Notes: a model not told the origin generated them from the letters alone. 64,000 nucleotides of DNA from Sphingomonas mucosissima (GCF_002197665.1 NZ_NBBJ01000003.1:186001-250000), one strand, 5' to 3'; shown: positions 8,225 through 17,705, numbered from the stretch's first letter. Numbers and translations are program-made.

Positions 8225-10843
8225 TCACCCCTCCCGCACGATCCCCTTCAACCGATACAGCTGGTCCAGCGCCTCGCGCGGCGACAGCGCATCGACATCC
8301 ATTTCCTCGACCGCCGCACGCAGTGGGTCGACCCGCTCCTCCGGCACCGCGGCCGCCGCGGCGAATAGCGGCAGGTCGTCCAGCCCCGCGGCGAGCCCGC
8401 CGGTCTTGGCGCGCCCCGCCTCCAGCTTCGCCAGCACCGCCTTCGCCCGCGCCACCGTCGCCGGCGGCATGCCCGCGAGCCGCGCGACGGCAAGGCCATA
8501 GCTGCGATCCGCCGGCCCCTCGGCCAGTTCGTGCAGCAGCACCAGCTCGCCCTTCCACTCGCGCGCCCGCACATGGTGCAGCGACAGCGCGTCGCACCGC
8601 TCCGCCAGCCGCGTCAGCTCATGATAGTGCGTCGCGAACAGGCAGCGGCAGCGATTGTCCTCATGGATCGCCTCCACCACGGCCCAGGCGATCGCGAGCC
8701 CGTCATAGGTCGACGTGCCGCGCCCCACCTCGTCGAGGATCACGAAGCTCTGCGGCGTTGCCTGAGCCAGGATCGCCGCGGTCTCGACCATCTCGACCAT
8801 GAAGGTCGATCGCCCGCGCGCCAGATTGTCCGACGCGCCGACGCGGCTGAACAACCGGTCGACCAGCCCCAGCGTCGCACTGGTCGCCGGCACATAGCTT
8901 CCCGCCTGCGCCAGCACCGCGATCAGCGCATTCTGCCTGAGGAAGGTCGACTTGCCGCCCATGTTCGGGCCGGTGACGAGCCACAGCCGCGAGCTTTGCG
9001 ACAGCGTGCAATCATTGGCGACGAACCGCTCGCCCGCCTTGGCCACCGCCGCTTCCACTACCGGATGCCGCCCGCCGATGATCTCGAAGCACGGATGCTC
9101 GACCAGGGCGGGCCGCGCCCAGCCGCCCTCCGCGGCGCGCTCCGCCAGCCCGGCCGCCACATCCAGCCGGGCGAGCGCATCCGCCGTCGCCGCAATCGGC
9201 TCCGCCCGCCCCAGCGCGGCAGCGATCAGATCCTCGAGATGCGCCGCTTCCGCCGCTACCGCATGCGCGCCCGCCTGGGTCACCCGGCTCGCCACCTCGT
9301 GCAGCTCGGGCGCGTTGAAGCGCACCGCGCCCGCCATCGTCTGGCGGTGCGTGAAGCCGCTGTCGGGCTTCATCAGCGCCTCGGCATTCTTCGCCGGCAC
9401 CTCGACATGATAGCCAAGCACATTGTTGTGCCGGATCTTCAGCGCGCTGATTCCGGTCTCGGTACGATAGCGCGCCTCGAGCGCCGCGATCGCCTTTCGC
9501 CCGCCCGATCCCGCATCGCGCAGATCGTCGAGCGCGGCGTCATACCCTTCCGCGATGAAGCCGCCGTTCGCCGCATCGATCGGCGGCATCGGCACCAGCG
9601 CGCGCTTGAGGAGGTCGATCAGCTCGCCATGTCCGCGCAGCCGCGGCGTCAACTGCGCCAGCAGGTCGCCGCCCGCGCCGTCCACCAGCTGCGCCTCGAT
9701 CGACTGCAGCGTCTCCGCCAGCAGCCACGCCCCGTCGAGCCCATCCCGCAACTGCCCCAGATCGCGCGGGCTTCCCCGCCCCGCCACCAGCCGCCCGATC
9801 GCACGGCCGATATCGGGCAGCGCGCGCAACCGCTCGCGCAGCCGGGCGCGCAGGTCGCCATCGTCGTGGAACAGCGTGACCAACGCCAGCCGGGCCTCGA
9901 TCGCTACCCTGTCCATCAGCGGCGCGCCGATGTCGGCCGCGAGCAACCTCGCCCCCGCCCCGGTCACCGTACGATCCACCGCATCGAGCAGACTGCCCTT
10001 GCGCGTGCCGCCTGCCGTGCAGGTCAGCTCCAGGCTCTCGCGCGTCGCCGCATCGATCGCCATCGTCTCGGCGCTGCGGCGGATCACCGGCGCGCGCAGG
10101 AACGGCAGCGTCCCCTTCCCATTATGATCGAAGTACGCGATCAGCCCGCTGGCCGCGGCCAGCATCGCGCGATCGAACTGGCCGAAGCCGTCGAGCGTCG
10201 CCACGCCGTGCAGGCGCTTCAGCCGCTCCTCACCGCGCGCGCTGTCGAATTCACCGCGCGGCCGCCACACCGTCGCGGGCGCGTCGCTCCCCTCGGCCGC
10301 CACCACTTCCGCCGCCGCCAGCCGCGCCAGCTCCGCGCCAAGCGCCTGCGGCGAACAAGCGATCACCTCGAACCGGCCGGTCGATACGTCCGCCGCCGCG
10401 ATCCCGACGCCGCCCGCCGCCTCGCCCACCGCGACGCACCAGTTCGCCGCCCGCGCATCCAGCAGCGCTTCCTCGGTCAGCGTCCCCGCGGTGACGAAGC
10501 GGATGATCGCGCGATTGACCAGCGCCTTCGATCCGCGCGCCTTGCGTGCTTCCTCCGGGCTTTCGGTCTGCTCCGCGATCGCGACGCGGTGCCCCGCCTT
10601 GATCAGCCGCTGGAGATATGCCGTCGCCGCATGCACCGGCACGCCGCACATCGGAATCTTCTCGCCCGCATGCTCGCCCCGCGCCGTCAGCGCGATATCA
10701 AGCACACCGCTCGCGATCCGCGCATCCTCGAAGAACAATTCGAAGAAGTCGCCCATGCGATAGAACAGCAGGCAATCGCCCGCTTCTTCCTTGAGCGCCA
10801 GATATTGCGCCATCATCGGCGTCGGAGCGGTGGGTTCGGCCAT
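8225..10843 (-). CDS. mutS: DNA mismatch repair protein MutS
   Basis: Mismatch-recognition ATPase of 872 residues, normal MutS length. The N-terminal mismatch-binding domain carries YRMGDFFELFFEDA (the Phe-x-Glu reader) near residue 25. The connector, lever and clamp domains follow, then the ABC-type ATPase with Walker A GPNMGGKSTFLRQ around residues 620-632, the signature region STFMVEMVETA, and Walker B FVILDEVGRGTSTYDG. It reads toward hslU with a 53-base gap, so co-transcription is possible. It is divergent from ogt, with about 180 bases between; both are DNA-repair genes. Confidence 0.97.
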   Translation of the reverse strand: MAEPTAPTPMMAQYLALKEEAGDCLLFYRMGDFFELFFEDARIASGVLDIALTARGEHAGEKIPMCGVPVHAATAYLQRLIKAGHRVAIAEQTESPEEARKARGSKALVNRAIIRFVTAGTLTEEALLDARAANWCVAVGEAAGGVGIAAADVSTGRFEVIACSPQALGAELARLAAAEVVAAEGSDAPATVWRPRGEFDSARGEERLKRLHGVATLDGFGQFDRAMLAAASGLIAYFDHNGKGTLPFLRAPVIRRSAETMAIDAATRESLELTCTAGGTRKGSLLDAVDRTVTGAGARLLAADIGAPLMDRVAIEARLALVTLFHDDGDLRARLRERLRALPDIGRAIGRLVAGRGSPRDLGQLRDGLDGAWLLAETLQSIEAQLVDGAGGDLLAQLTPRLRGHGELIDLLKRALVPMPPIDAANGGFIAEGYDAALDDLRDAGSGGRKAIAALEARYRTETGISALKIRHNNVLGYHVEVPAKNAEALMKPDSGFTHRQTMAGAVRFNAPELHEVASRVTQAGAHAVAAEAAHLEDLIAAALGRAEPIAATADALARLDVAAGLAERAAEGGWARPALVEHPCFEIIGGRHPVVEAAVAKAGERFVANDCTLSQSSRLWLVTGPNMGGKSTFLRQNALIAVLAQAGSYVPATSATLGLVDRLFSRVGASDNLARGRSTFMVEMVETAAILAQATPQSFVILDEVGRGTSTYDGLAIAWAVVEAIHEDNRCRCLFATHYHELTRLAERCDALSLHHVRAREWKGELVLLHELAEGPADRSYGLAVARLAGMPPATVARAKAVLAKLEAGRAKTGGLAAGLDDLPLFAAAAAVPEERVDPLRAAVEEMDVDALSPREALDQLYRLKGIVREG

Positions 10844-11023
10844 GGTTTCCGGGTGTTGAAACGGATGAGGTGCGGATCGGGCGGGGTAGGCGGACGCAGC
10901 GCCGCCCGGCGATCACCCCCGTCTAGCCAGACATGCCGCCGCTGACGAGTGGCGCTTTGGCCGCAAGCATCGGGACGCACGCTCGCCCGGCCGCTATTAG
11001 GGGCCAGCCGAAGGAGCCGCGCC

Positions 11024-11518
11024 ATGACCTTTGCGACCGCCACCATCCCCTCACCGACCGGCGACCTCACGCTCATTGCCAGCAACGCCGGCCTCGCCGC
11101 GATCCTGTGGGATGACGATGCGGCGATGCAGGCGCGCTACGCTCCGCGGCGCGCGGATCCGGACCACCCCGTGATCGCCGCCACCATCCGCCAGCTGGAG
11201 GAATATTTCGTCGGCACGCGCACCACCTTCGATCTGCCGCTCGATCCGGTCGGCACCGCGTTCCAGCGCGACGTATGGCGCGCGCTCCTCACCATCCCTT
11301 ATGGCGAGACGCGCAGCTATGCCGACATCGCCCGCGTGATCGGCCGCCCGACAGCGACCCGCGCGGTCGGCGCAGCGAACGGGCGCAACCCGATCCCCAT
11401 CGTCACGCCGTGTCACCGCGTGATCGGCAGCAACGGCACGCTCACCGGCTTCGGCGGCGGCCTGCCGAACAAGCAGTTGCTGCTCGCGCTCGAACGCGGC
11501 GAGGCCGCGCTGCTTTGA
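11024..11518 (+). CDS. ogt: Methylated-DNA--[protein]-cysteine S-methyltransferase
   Basis: Suicide repair enzyme that takes the alkyl group from O6-methylguanine onto a cysteine. The 164-residue product shows the active-site signature PIVTPCHRVIG, the helix-turn-helix region GETRSYADIARVIGRPTATRAVG and the C-terminal GFGGGLPNKQLLLALE. Start ATG at 11024 follows AAGGAG with ideal spacing; the reading frame extends 25 codons further upstream but that part has no matching family sequence. It is divergent from mutS and lies just upstream of the malic enzyme gene. Confidence 0.94.
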   Translation: MTFATATIPSPTGDLTLIASNAGLAAILWDDDAAMQARYAPRRADPDHPVIAATIRQLEEYFVGTRTTFDLPLDPVGTAFQRDVWRALLTIPYGETRSYADIARVIGRPTATRAVGAANGRNPIPIVTPCHRVIGSNGTLTGFGGGLPNKQLLLALERGEAALL

Positions 11519-11592
11519 GCCAAAATCCTGCGGTTTTCATCCTCACGCCTTCCCCCTAAAGGTCTGGCTCGAAACCTTCGGCCGGGGGCGCA

Positions 11593-13857
11593 ATGACCGA
11601 CACAACCAGCAACACCATCCAGTTCTCGGAGCGCGAGGCGCTGCTGTTCCATTCCGAGGGGCGCCCGGGCAAGATCGAGATCATCGCGTCCAAGCCGATG
11701 GCGACGCAGCGCGATCTGTCGCTGGCCTATTCGCCAGGTGTTGCGGTGCCGGTGCAGGCGATCGCCGACGACCCCGAAACCGCTTATGACTATACGGCTA
11801 AGGGCAATCTGGTCGCGGTGATCTCCAACGGGACCGCGATCCTGGGCATGGGCAATCTCGGCGCGCTCGCCTCCAAGCCGGTGATGGAAGGCAAGGCGGT
11901 GCTGTTCAAGCGCTTCGCCGACGTCGATTCGATCGATCTCGAGGTGAAGACCGAAGATGTCGACGCCTTTATCAACTGCGTCGAGCTGCTCGAGCCGTCG
12001 TTCGGCGGCATCAACCTTGAGGACATCAAGGCGCCCGAATGTTTCATCATCGAGCAGACGCTGCGCGAGCGGATGAACATTCCGGTCTTCCATGACGACC
12101 AGCATGGCACGGCGATCATCACCGCCGCGGGCCTCATCAATGCCTGCCTGCTGACGGGGCGCTCGCTGCGTGACGTCAAGATTGTCGTGAACGGGGCTGG
12201 CGCGGCCGCCATCGCCTGCACCGAGCTGATGAAGGCGATGGGCGTTCGCCACGACAATGTGATTATGTGCGACCGTACCGGCGTGATTTATCAAGGCCGC
12301 GACGACGTGAACCAGTGGCAGTCGGCGCATGCCGCCGTCACCGAAGCGCGCACGCTGACCGATGCGCTGCACGGCGCCGACGTGTTCCTGGGCCTATCGG
12401 CCGCCGGCGCGCTGAAGCCCGAAATGGTGAAGGACATGGCCCCGGCCCCGATCATCTTCGCCATGGCGAATCCTGAGCCGGAGATCCGCCCCGAGCTGGC
12501 CAAGCAAGCCCGCCCGGACGCGATCATCGCCACCGGGCGTTCGGATTATCCCAATCAGGTCAACAACGTCCTCGGCTTCCCCTTCATCTTTCGCGGCGCG
12601 CTTGACGTCCGCGCCTCCGCCATCAACGACGCGATGAAGATCGCCGCGGCGCAGGCGATTGCGGAGCTGGCGCGCGAGCGCGTGCCGGAGGAAGTCGCTG
12701 CGGCCTATGGCGTCCAGCACTTCTTTGGCCCCGATTACATCATCCCCGCGCCTTTCGATCCGCGCCTGATGGAGATCGTGCCGGCCGCCGTTGCCAAGGC
12801 GGCGATGGATTCGGGTGTCGCACGCCGCCCGATCCTCGACATGGAAGGCTATCGCCAGAGCCTGCGCGCCCGGCTCAACCCGACCACGTCGGTGCTCAGC
12901 CTCGCTTATGAGGGCGCACGCGCGCATCCCAAGCGTGTGCTGTTCGCCGAGGGCGAGGAGGAGGTCGTCCTTCGCGCCGCGGTGAACTTCAAGGAAGGCG
13001 GCTATGGCACGCCGGTGCTGGTCGGGCGTGACGACGTGCCCGATCGCCTGCGCGCGCTGGGCGTGGCAAACCCCGAAGAATATGAACTGCACAACAGCCG
13101 CATTTCGCCGCTGGTGCCGCAGATGGTCGACTTCCTCTACAAGCGGCTCCAGCGCCGCGGCTATCTGCGCCGCGATTGCGAGCGCATGATCAATCAGGAT
13201 CGCAACGTCTTCGGCGCGGTCCTGCTGCAGCTTGGCTATGCCGATGCGATGATCACCGGCATCACGCGCACCTGGGCGCAATCGATGCGCGAAGTGCGCC
13301 GCGTGATCGATCCGGAGGCTGGCCGCACCCCGTTCGGCATTCACGTCATGGTCGGGCAGAGCCACACCGTCTTCATCGCCGATACGACGGTGAACGAGCG
13401 CCCCACGGCCGAGCAGATGGCCGACATCGCCGAGCAGACCGCCGCCGTTGCGCGCCGCATGGGCCACGAGCCGCGCGTGGCGTTCCTCAGCTATTCCAGC
13501 TTTGGCAACCCGAAGGGCACGTTCCTGGAGCGGGTCCGCGATGCCGTGACGGAACTCGACAAGCGCAAGGTCAGCTTCGAATATGAGGGCGAGATGACGC
13601 CCGACGTCGCGCTCAATCCCAAGCAGATGGCGAACTACCCGTTCGCGCGGCTGTCGGGCCCCGCCAACGTCCTGATCATGCCCGGCCTGCAATCGGCCCA
13701 TATCTCCGCCAAGTTGCTGCGTGAGCTGGGCGGCGACAGCGTGATCGGCCCCATGCTGATCGGCATGGAAAAGCCGGTGCAGATCGCGCCCATGACCTCG
13801 ACCGCGAGCGATCTGATGACGCTCGCCGTGCTTGCCGCGGGCGGCATCGCACGCTGA
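11593..13857 (+). CDS. maeB: NADP-dependent malic enzyme fused to phosphotransacetylase domain
   Basis: Oxidative decarboxylation of malate to pyruvate, linking the TCA cycle to gluconeogenic and acetyl-CoA pools. The 754-residue product is the usual MaeB two-domain form. Residues 1 to about 430 are the malic enzyme: SLAYSPGVAVPV, the metal-binding FHDDQHGTAI segment, the NAD(P) loop VVNGAGAAAIACTELM. Residues about 430-754 are a phosphotransacetylase-like domain (RVLFAEGEEEVVLRAA ... GPANVLIMPGLQSAHISAKLL), thought to be regulatory in this family (acetyl-CoA sensing). Good ribosome site GGGGGC before ATG. Stand-alone gene followed by a 7-bp perfect hairpin. Confidence 0.95.
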   Translation: MTDTTSNTIQFSEREALLFHSEGRPGKIEIIASKPMATQRDLSLAYSPGVAVPVQAIADDPETAYDYTAKGNLVAVISNGTAILGMGNLGALASKPVMEGKAVLFKRFADVDSIDLEVKTEDVDAFINCVELLEPSFGGINLEDIKAPECFIIEQTLRERMNIPVFHDDQHGTAIITAAGLINACLLTGRSLRDVKIVVNGAGAAAIACTELMKAMGVRHDNVIMCDRTGVIYQGRDDVNQWQSAHAAVTEARTLTDALHGADVFLGLSAAGALKPEMVKDMAPAPIIFAMANPEPEIRPELAKQARPDAIIATGRSDYPNQVNNVLGFPFIFRGALDVRASAINDAMKIAAAQAIAELARERVPEEVAAAYGVQHFFGPDYIIPAPFDPRLMEIVPAAVAKAAMDSGVARRPILDMEGYRQSLRARLNPTTSVLSLAYEGARAHPKRVLFAEGEEEVVLRAAVNFKEGGYGTPVLVGRDDVPDRLRALGVANPEEYELHNSRISPLVPQMVDFLYKRLQRRGYLRRDCERMINQDRNVFGAVLLQLGYADAMITGITRTWAQSMREVRRVIDPEAGRTPFGIHVMVGQSHTVFIADTTVNERPTAEQMADIAEQTAAVARRMGHEPRVAFLSYSSFGNPKGTFLERVRDAVTELDKRKVSFEYEGEMTPDVALNPKQMANYPFARLSGPANVLIMPGLQSAHISAKLLRELGGDSVIGPMLIGMEKPVQIAPMTSTASDLMTLAVLAAGGIAR

Positions 13858-13874
13858 CGTCGCGCCGGTCGCCC

Positions 13875-13891
13875 GCGGTGATCATCACCGC
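13875..13891 (+). terminator. Short perfect hairpin after maeB
   Basis: GCGGTGA-TCA-TCACCGC, a perfect 7-bp stem with a 3-base loop, 18 bases after the maeB stop. There is no T-run, so it is at best a weak or factor-dependent terminator or an mRNA-stabilising end. Confidence 0.35.
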
Positions 13892-14033
13892 AGGCGCCGT
13901 GACAAGATAAACGAACCGCGCCGCGCGGCGACGCGCCGTTACACTATGGGCGCGACCACGACACAGGCGCGCGACACCCCGCCCTACCTCTGTTCTCGTC
14001 GCCAGCAAGCGACGAAAGAAGAGGGGCAAGATC

Positions 14034-14368
14034 ATGAACAGCCCGTTCCGGCATGTCGCCCTTGTCTTGGCCGGCCTGGGCGTCGCGACCGCCGCAGTGC
14101 CCGCCTCGGCGCAGGCCTGGCAATCGATCAACCAGCGCCAGCGTGTGATTGATCAGCGTATCGACCAGGGCCTGCGCAACGGCGCGCTGACGCGGGCGGA
14201 AGCCGGCCGGCTGCGGATCGAGTTCCGCGATCTCACCAGGCTGGAAAACCGCTATCGCCGCAGCGGCAACGGCCTTCCGTGGCAGAGCGCCGCGATCTCA
14301 ACGCCGGCTATGACCGGCTGAGCACCCGCGTCCGCTTCGAAATGCGCGATCGTCAGCATCGTCGCTGA
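14034..14368 (+). pseudogene. Small secreted protein, frameshifted near 14275
   Basis: Begins with a clear signal peptide (MNSPFRHVALVLAG..., cleavage near ASAQA) and continues with charged helical sequence (INQRQRVIDQRIDQGLRNGALTRAEAGRLR) that I recognise as a widespread but unnamed periplasmic family of sphingomonads. The open frame stops at 14321 with a tail (SAAISTPAMTG) unlike the rest. In the frame reached by restoring one base at about 14275, the sequence continues as SVAERRDLNAGYDRLSTRVRFEMRDRQHRR and stops at 14368, which fits the charged helical style much better. So either one base has been lost or the read has an error. Function unknown. Confidence 0.6.
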
Positions 14369-14455
14369 TCCCCCCCGCCGCATCGCTTCGTTTCGGCGCA
14401 ACCTTTCACGGCGCCCAGCCATTGGCAATCCGAGTGAGGCTAGAAGGAGGAAGCG

Positions 14456-14866
14456 ATGCGTAAAGTTGCGTTGGCGGTCGTTGGTGCTGCAACCATGGTG
14501 AGTGGCTGCATGGGCACCGGCATCGGCGGTGGTGGGTTCGGCGGCGACCGCTATGCCGCCTATGACTATAACCGGCCAGACCCTCGCTACGGCGGCTACG
14601 AAGCGGATCGCTATTATCGTGACAACCGTCGCTATCAGGAGCGCCAGCTCGGCGACAACGACCGCGTCTATGCCGGCCGCGATGGGCGTTATTACTGCCG
14701 CCGCGACGACGGCACCACGGGCCTGATTGTCGGCGGCATCGCTGGCGGCGTGCTGGGCACCGCGCTGCGCCCGGGCGGATCGGGCCTGCTCGGCGCGCTG
14801 CTCGGCGGCGCTGGCGGCGCGGTTGCTGGCCAGGCGATCGACCGCAACAACGTGCGCTGCCGCTAA
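14456..14866 (+). CDS. Glycine-zipper 2TM-type outer membrane lipoprotein
   Basis: A 136-residue predicted lipoprotein. The signal peptide ends in lipobox VSGC near residue 18; the middle is Tyr/Asp/Arg rich (RYAAYDYNRPDPRYGGYEADRYY); the C-terminal third is a glycine-zipper hairpin (GLIVGGIAGGVLGTAL ... LLGALLGGAGGAVAGQAID) of the SlyB/Rick-17kDa kind. AGAAGGAGGAAG upstream is a strong ribosome site. Such proteins are usually envelope structural or stress lipoproteins; the precise role is unknown. A strong hairpin follows. Confidence 0.82.
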   Translation: MRKVALAVVGAATMVSGCMGTGIGGGGFGGDRYAAYDYNRPDPRYGGYEADRYYRDNRRYQERQLGDNDRVYAGRDGRYYCRRDDGTTGLIVGGIAGGVLGTALRPGGSGLLGALLGGAGGAVAGQAIDRNNVRCR

Positions 14867-14887
14867 GCCGCGCGTCGGCTGTGCGTT

Positions 14888-14916
14888 CGCCGCGTCACCA
14901 GCACGGTGGCGCGGCG
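14888..14916 (+). terminator. Strong GC hairpin after the glycine-zipper lipoprotein gene
   Basis: A 12-bp stem (CGCCGCGTCACC against GGTGGCGCGGCG, one G-T pair) with a 5-base loop, 22 bases after the stop codon. It lacks a following T-run, which is common in high-GC alphaproteobacteria, so it is a likely 3' end rather than a textbook terminator. Confidence 0.45.
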
Positions 14917-15026
14917 GACGAGCAACCCCGCTGAACTAACGCGAGTGACTTAAAACCCCTTCCCTCCAGGCGCCAGACGAGGCATCGTCAGCAGCGAGCG
15001 GCCCCAGACCGCAAGTGGAGAGAAGG

Positions 15027-16487
15027 ATGAGCAAGCGAATCGCGGTGGTCGGTGCGGGGATGGGCGGGCTGTGCGCCGCCATCAAGTCGCGCGAAGCCGG
15101 CCATGACGTCACCGTCTTTGAACATGCCGATTCGGTCGGCGGCACCTGGCGCGCCAATCGTTATCCCGGCGTCGCCTGCGACGTGCCGGCAATCCTGTAC
15201 CAGTTCAGCTTCGCCCCCAATCCCAACTGGAGCCACCATTATGCGCGTGGCGGCGAGATCCATGATTACACCAAGAGCCTGGTTGATCAGTTCGGCCTCG
15301 CTGACGCGCTGCGCCTGAACGAAGGCGTCACCCAGGCGAAGTGGGATTCGGGCTCGGGCACCTGGACGATCACCACGGAAAAGGGCGCGACCGAAACCTT
15401 CGACGCCATCGTCCCCGCGCTCGGCCAGCTCAGCCGGCCGTGCTTCCCGGAAATCGCCGGCGTCCATGATTTCGCCGGGCCGAAATGGCACGCTGCCGAA
15501 TGGGACGACAGCGTCGATCTCACCGGCAAGCGCGTCGGCGTGATCGGCTGCGCGGCCAGCGCGGTCCAGCTAATCCCCGAAGTCGCCAAGGTCGCCGGCC
15601 ACCTGACGGTGTTCCAGCGCACGCCGAACTGGGTGATCCCGCGCAACGACCATCATGTCACGCCCGAAACCAAATCGCTGATGGCCACCAATCTCGAAAT
15701 GGCGATGAAGCTCGGCGCATCGCAGCGCGCGATGATCTTCGACAATGCCGACAGCTTCTTCTGGCAGGCGTTCAAATGGACGCCCGAGGGCCGCGCCGCT
15801 TTCACCCGCACCGCGCTGGACCACTTGGAAGAACAGGTGCCCGATCCCGCGCTGCGGGCCAAGCTCACCCCCGATTACCCCATCGGCTGCAAGCGCATCC
15901 TCATCACGGACGATTTCTACCCCGCCCTGATGCGCGACAATGTGACGCTGGAGACCAACGGCATCGCGCGGATCGAGACCAATGGCGTGCGCACGGCCGA
16001 CGGCTTCCACGAGCTCGACGTCCTTATTTTCGCCACCGGCTTCGAGACGACGCAATGGGATTGGTCGATGGACGTGATCGGCGAGGAAGGCCGCACGCTC
16101 AAGGAAACGTGGAAGGAAGGCCCCGAAGCCTATCTCGGCATCATGGTGTCCGGCTTCCCCAACATGTTCATGCTCTACGGCCCGAACACCAATCTCGGCC
16201 ACAATTCGATCAGCTTCATGATCGAGCAGCAGGTCGGCTACATGCTGCAGACGCTGTCGGCGCTGGAGGTCGAAAAGGCCAAGGCCGCCAACGTCACCCC
16301 CGACGGCCAGCGCCGCTTCAACGAGCGGATCACGCAACTTCTCTCCAGCACCGTCTGGGCGGACCCGCACTGCCGCAGCTGGTACAAAGCCGCCAACGGC
16401 CGCGTGTACCAGAATTGGGCGGGCGACTGCGCCAGCTATGCGGAGGAGACCGCGGTGCTGGATCGCGAGGCCGTGGCGCTGCGGTGA
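15027..16487 (+). CDS. Flavin-containing monooxygenase, Baeyer-Villiger type
   Basis: NADPH- and FAD-dependent oxygenase of 486 residues, of the group that inserts oxygen next to ketones. Visible are the FAD-binding loop VVGAGMGGLCAAI at the N terminus, the GGTWRANRYPGVACDVP segment, the Baeyer-Villiger fingerprint FxGxxxHxxxW as FAGPKWHAAEW (about residues 150-160), the NADPH loop GVIGCAASAVQLIPEV, and the late ATGFETTQWDW motif. ATG at 15027 follows GAGAGAAGG. It stands alone, with a hairpin at 16495; the substrate (aliphatic or cyclic ketone) is unknown. Confidence 0.88.
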   Translation: MSKRIAVVGAGMGGLCAAIKSREAGHDVTVFEHADSVGGTWRANRYPGVACDVPAILYQFSFAPNPNWSHHYARGGEIHDYTKSLVDQFGLADALRLNEGVTQAKWDSGSGTWTITTEKGATETFDAIVPALGQLSRPCFPEIAGVHDFAGPKWHAAEWDDSVDLTGKRVGVIGCAASAVQLIPEVAKVAGHLTVFQRTPNWVIPRNDHHVTPETKSLMATNLEMAMKLGASQRAMIFDNADSFFWQAFKWTPEGRAAFTRTALDHLEEQVPDPALRAKLTPDYPIGCKRILITDDFYPALMRDNVTLETNGIARIETNGVRTADGFHELDVLIFATGFETTQWDWSMDVIGEEGRTLKETWKEGPEAYLGIMVSGFPNMFMLYGPNTNLGHNSISFMIEQQVGYMLQTLSALEVEKAKAANVTPDGQRRFNERITQLLSSTVWADPHCRSWYKAANGRVYQNWAGDCASYAEETAVLDREAVALR

Positions 16488-16494
16488 AGCAGCA

Positions 16495-16523
16495 GCGCCC
16501 CTCGGCGGATGGGGGAGGGGCGC
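16495..16523 (+). terminator. Hairpin after the monooxygenase gene
   Basis: Perfect 9-bp inverted repeat GCGCCCCTC / GAGGGGCGC with an 11-base loop, 8 bases after the stop codon. No T-run follows. Probable transcript end. Confidence 0.4.
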
Positions 16524-16600
16524 CGTTGCGAAAAGCGCTACGTCAAACCTTTCGAGACGAATGGCCGAAACTGGGAGGAAAGCGGACGTCAGCTTTCGCT

Positions 16601-16930
16601 TTATAAATCCGTTAAGTTGGGATGGTCTTTAATGATCTCATCAAGGCTCGGCTCGTAAATACCGAGGATATGTGTCTCGCGGTCATCCAGCGTTGGAAAG
16701 TCTAGAATCGACACTCTCTCACTCCTGATCGCAAATCCATCCGGCGTTTCGATCTGTAGAATATCACCTCTATCGCCAACAAACTCTGCATCTATCACGC
16801 TAGCATGGCGGCTTTGATGATATGCATCGGTTGGAAAAAGTTTTGCCATTACAACCCCCATCGGCGGGTCAACAGCAAAGACGTCTGCCTCAGCGATAAG
16901 AGTCCCGGCTTCGAAGACTTTCAATCTCAT
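16601..16930 (-). CDS. Hypothetical protein in a lower-GC patch
   Basis: A 109-residue acidic protein with mixed beta/alpha character and no signal peptide or membrane segment. I do not recognise the family. Codon use includes AT-rich codons (AAA, TTA, ATA, GAT) that are rare in the neighbouring genes, and the surrounding 500 bases are visibly lower in GC, suggesting acquired DNA. A sequence such as this beside no partner gene could be an orphan immunity-type or phage-derived protein, but nothing proves it. The frame is intact and shows no repeats. Confidence 0.55.
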   Translation of the reverse strand: MRLKVFEAGTLIAEADVFAVDPPMGVVMAKLFPTDAYHQSRHASVIDAEFVGDRGDILQIETPDGFAIRSERVSILDFPTLDDRETHILGIYEPSLDEIIKDHPNLTDL

Positions 16931-16968
16931 TTATCAGGTATGTGGCAAGCAGATAGAGTCGGCAATTG

Positions 16969-16991
16969 GGGCGTAAGCGGAAGGGCCGCTT
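16969..16991 (+). repeat. Direct repeat GGGCGTAAGCGGAA..., copy 1
   Basis: 23 bases beginning GGGCGTAAGCGGAA that recur at 17683-17705 with 21 of 23 identical. The two copies are in the same orientation and bracket the small gene at 17137. They may be remnants of a mobile or dispersed element. Confidence 0.55.
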
Positions 16992-17136
16992 CCAGCGTTC
17001 GCTTCGCCGTTGAGTAACAACCAGGATTGGGGGGTTAGCGAACATCCCTGCCCGACTGAATTCGAGAGGGTTCTTGATTAGTCGATCCTTTCCCGCGTTA
17101 ATCGGTCGCCAAGTTCGTAAACGTAATCTGTGAAGC

Positions 17137-17565
17137 ATGAGCAAGGTGTCATTCTTCGCCGGGATGTTCGGGCTGCCGCTGCTCGCGCCTCTGATGCTCG
17201 CCGGCTATCTGACCCCGCGCTATGTGCCCAGCGACTCGCTGGCGAGCGCGGCTGCCTCGACGCCGTCGCCCGACATCGCGCGAGAGCGGATGATAGCGAG
17301 CTTCGTTGGGCGATGCCGCGGGAACTGGAACTTCGACCGGTTTAGACTTGATGGCGAGGCGACGCTGCATTCCTGGGAAAACGACGCAGGGCTTATCGCT
17401 CGAACCCGGATGAGCTGCTTGCCAGGCCAGCGATGCTCGGTGGCAGCGCAGGCGCTTATAGGCTGGCCATTCCCGCCGCAGCTCGGTGGCAAGCCCGTAC
17501 CAACCCGCATCTGGGGCTGTCGGATCGGCGCCCCCGACTGGACGCGACCAAATCGTCTTAACTAG
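17137..17565 (+). CDS. Hypothetical secreted protein
   Basis: A 142-residue ORF with a plausible signal sequence (VSFFAGMFGLPLLAPLMLAG) and six cysteines or so in the mature part, including MSCLPGQRC, which could form disulfides in the periplasm. I recognise no family. The ribosome site is poor (TGTGAAGC). It sits between two direct copies of a GGGCGTAAGCGGAA repeat and next to a lower-GC patch, so it may be part of acquired DNA. It could be a false ORF; codon bias is only moderately convincing. Confidence 0.45.
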   Translation: MSKVSFFAGMFGLPLLAPLMLAGYLTPRYVPSDSLASAAASTPSPDIARERMIASFVGRCRGNWNFDRFRLDGEATLHSWENDAGLIARTRMSCLPGQRCSVAAQALIGWPFPPQLGGKPVPTRIWGCRIGAPDWTRPNRLN

Positions 17566-17682
17566 CTGCGGGTATTTGCAGCCCAAACGGCATGTTCGCT
17601 TGTCGGCGTCAGCGGCCGTCACCTTAGTCGAAACGGACGACCACTTTAGGCGACACCAGCGTCAACCTGAACGACTGACTCT

Positions 17683-17705
17683 GGGCGTAAGCGGAACGGC
17701 TGCTT
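17683..17705 (+). repeat. Direct repeat GGGCGTAAGCGGAA..., copy 2
   Basis: Second copy of the element at 16969, differing at 2 of 23 positions. The interval 17566-17927 around it contains no gene I can support, only this repeat and the palindrome at 17766. Confidence 0.55.

Noticed and set aside
8531-10945. Open frame of 804 codons opposite mutS
   Set aside because: Antisense shadow of mutS with low-complexity Arg/Gln/His composition and no ribosome site.
10949-11023. 25-codon upstream extension of ogt
   Set aside because: AAGGAG lies just before the ATG at 11024, and the extension has no family resemblance.
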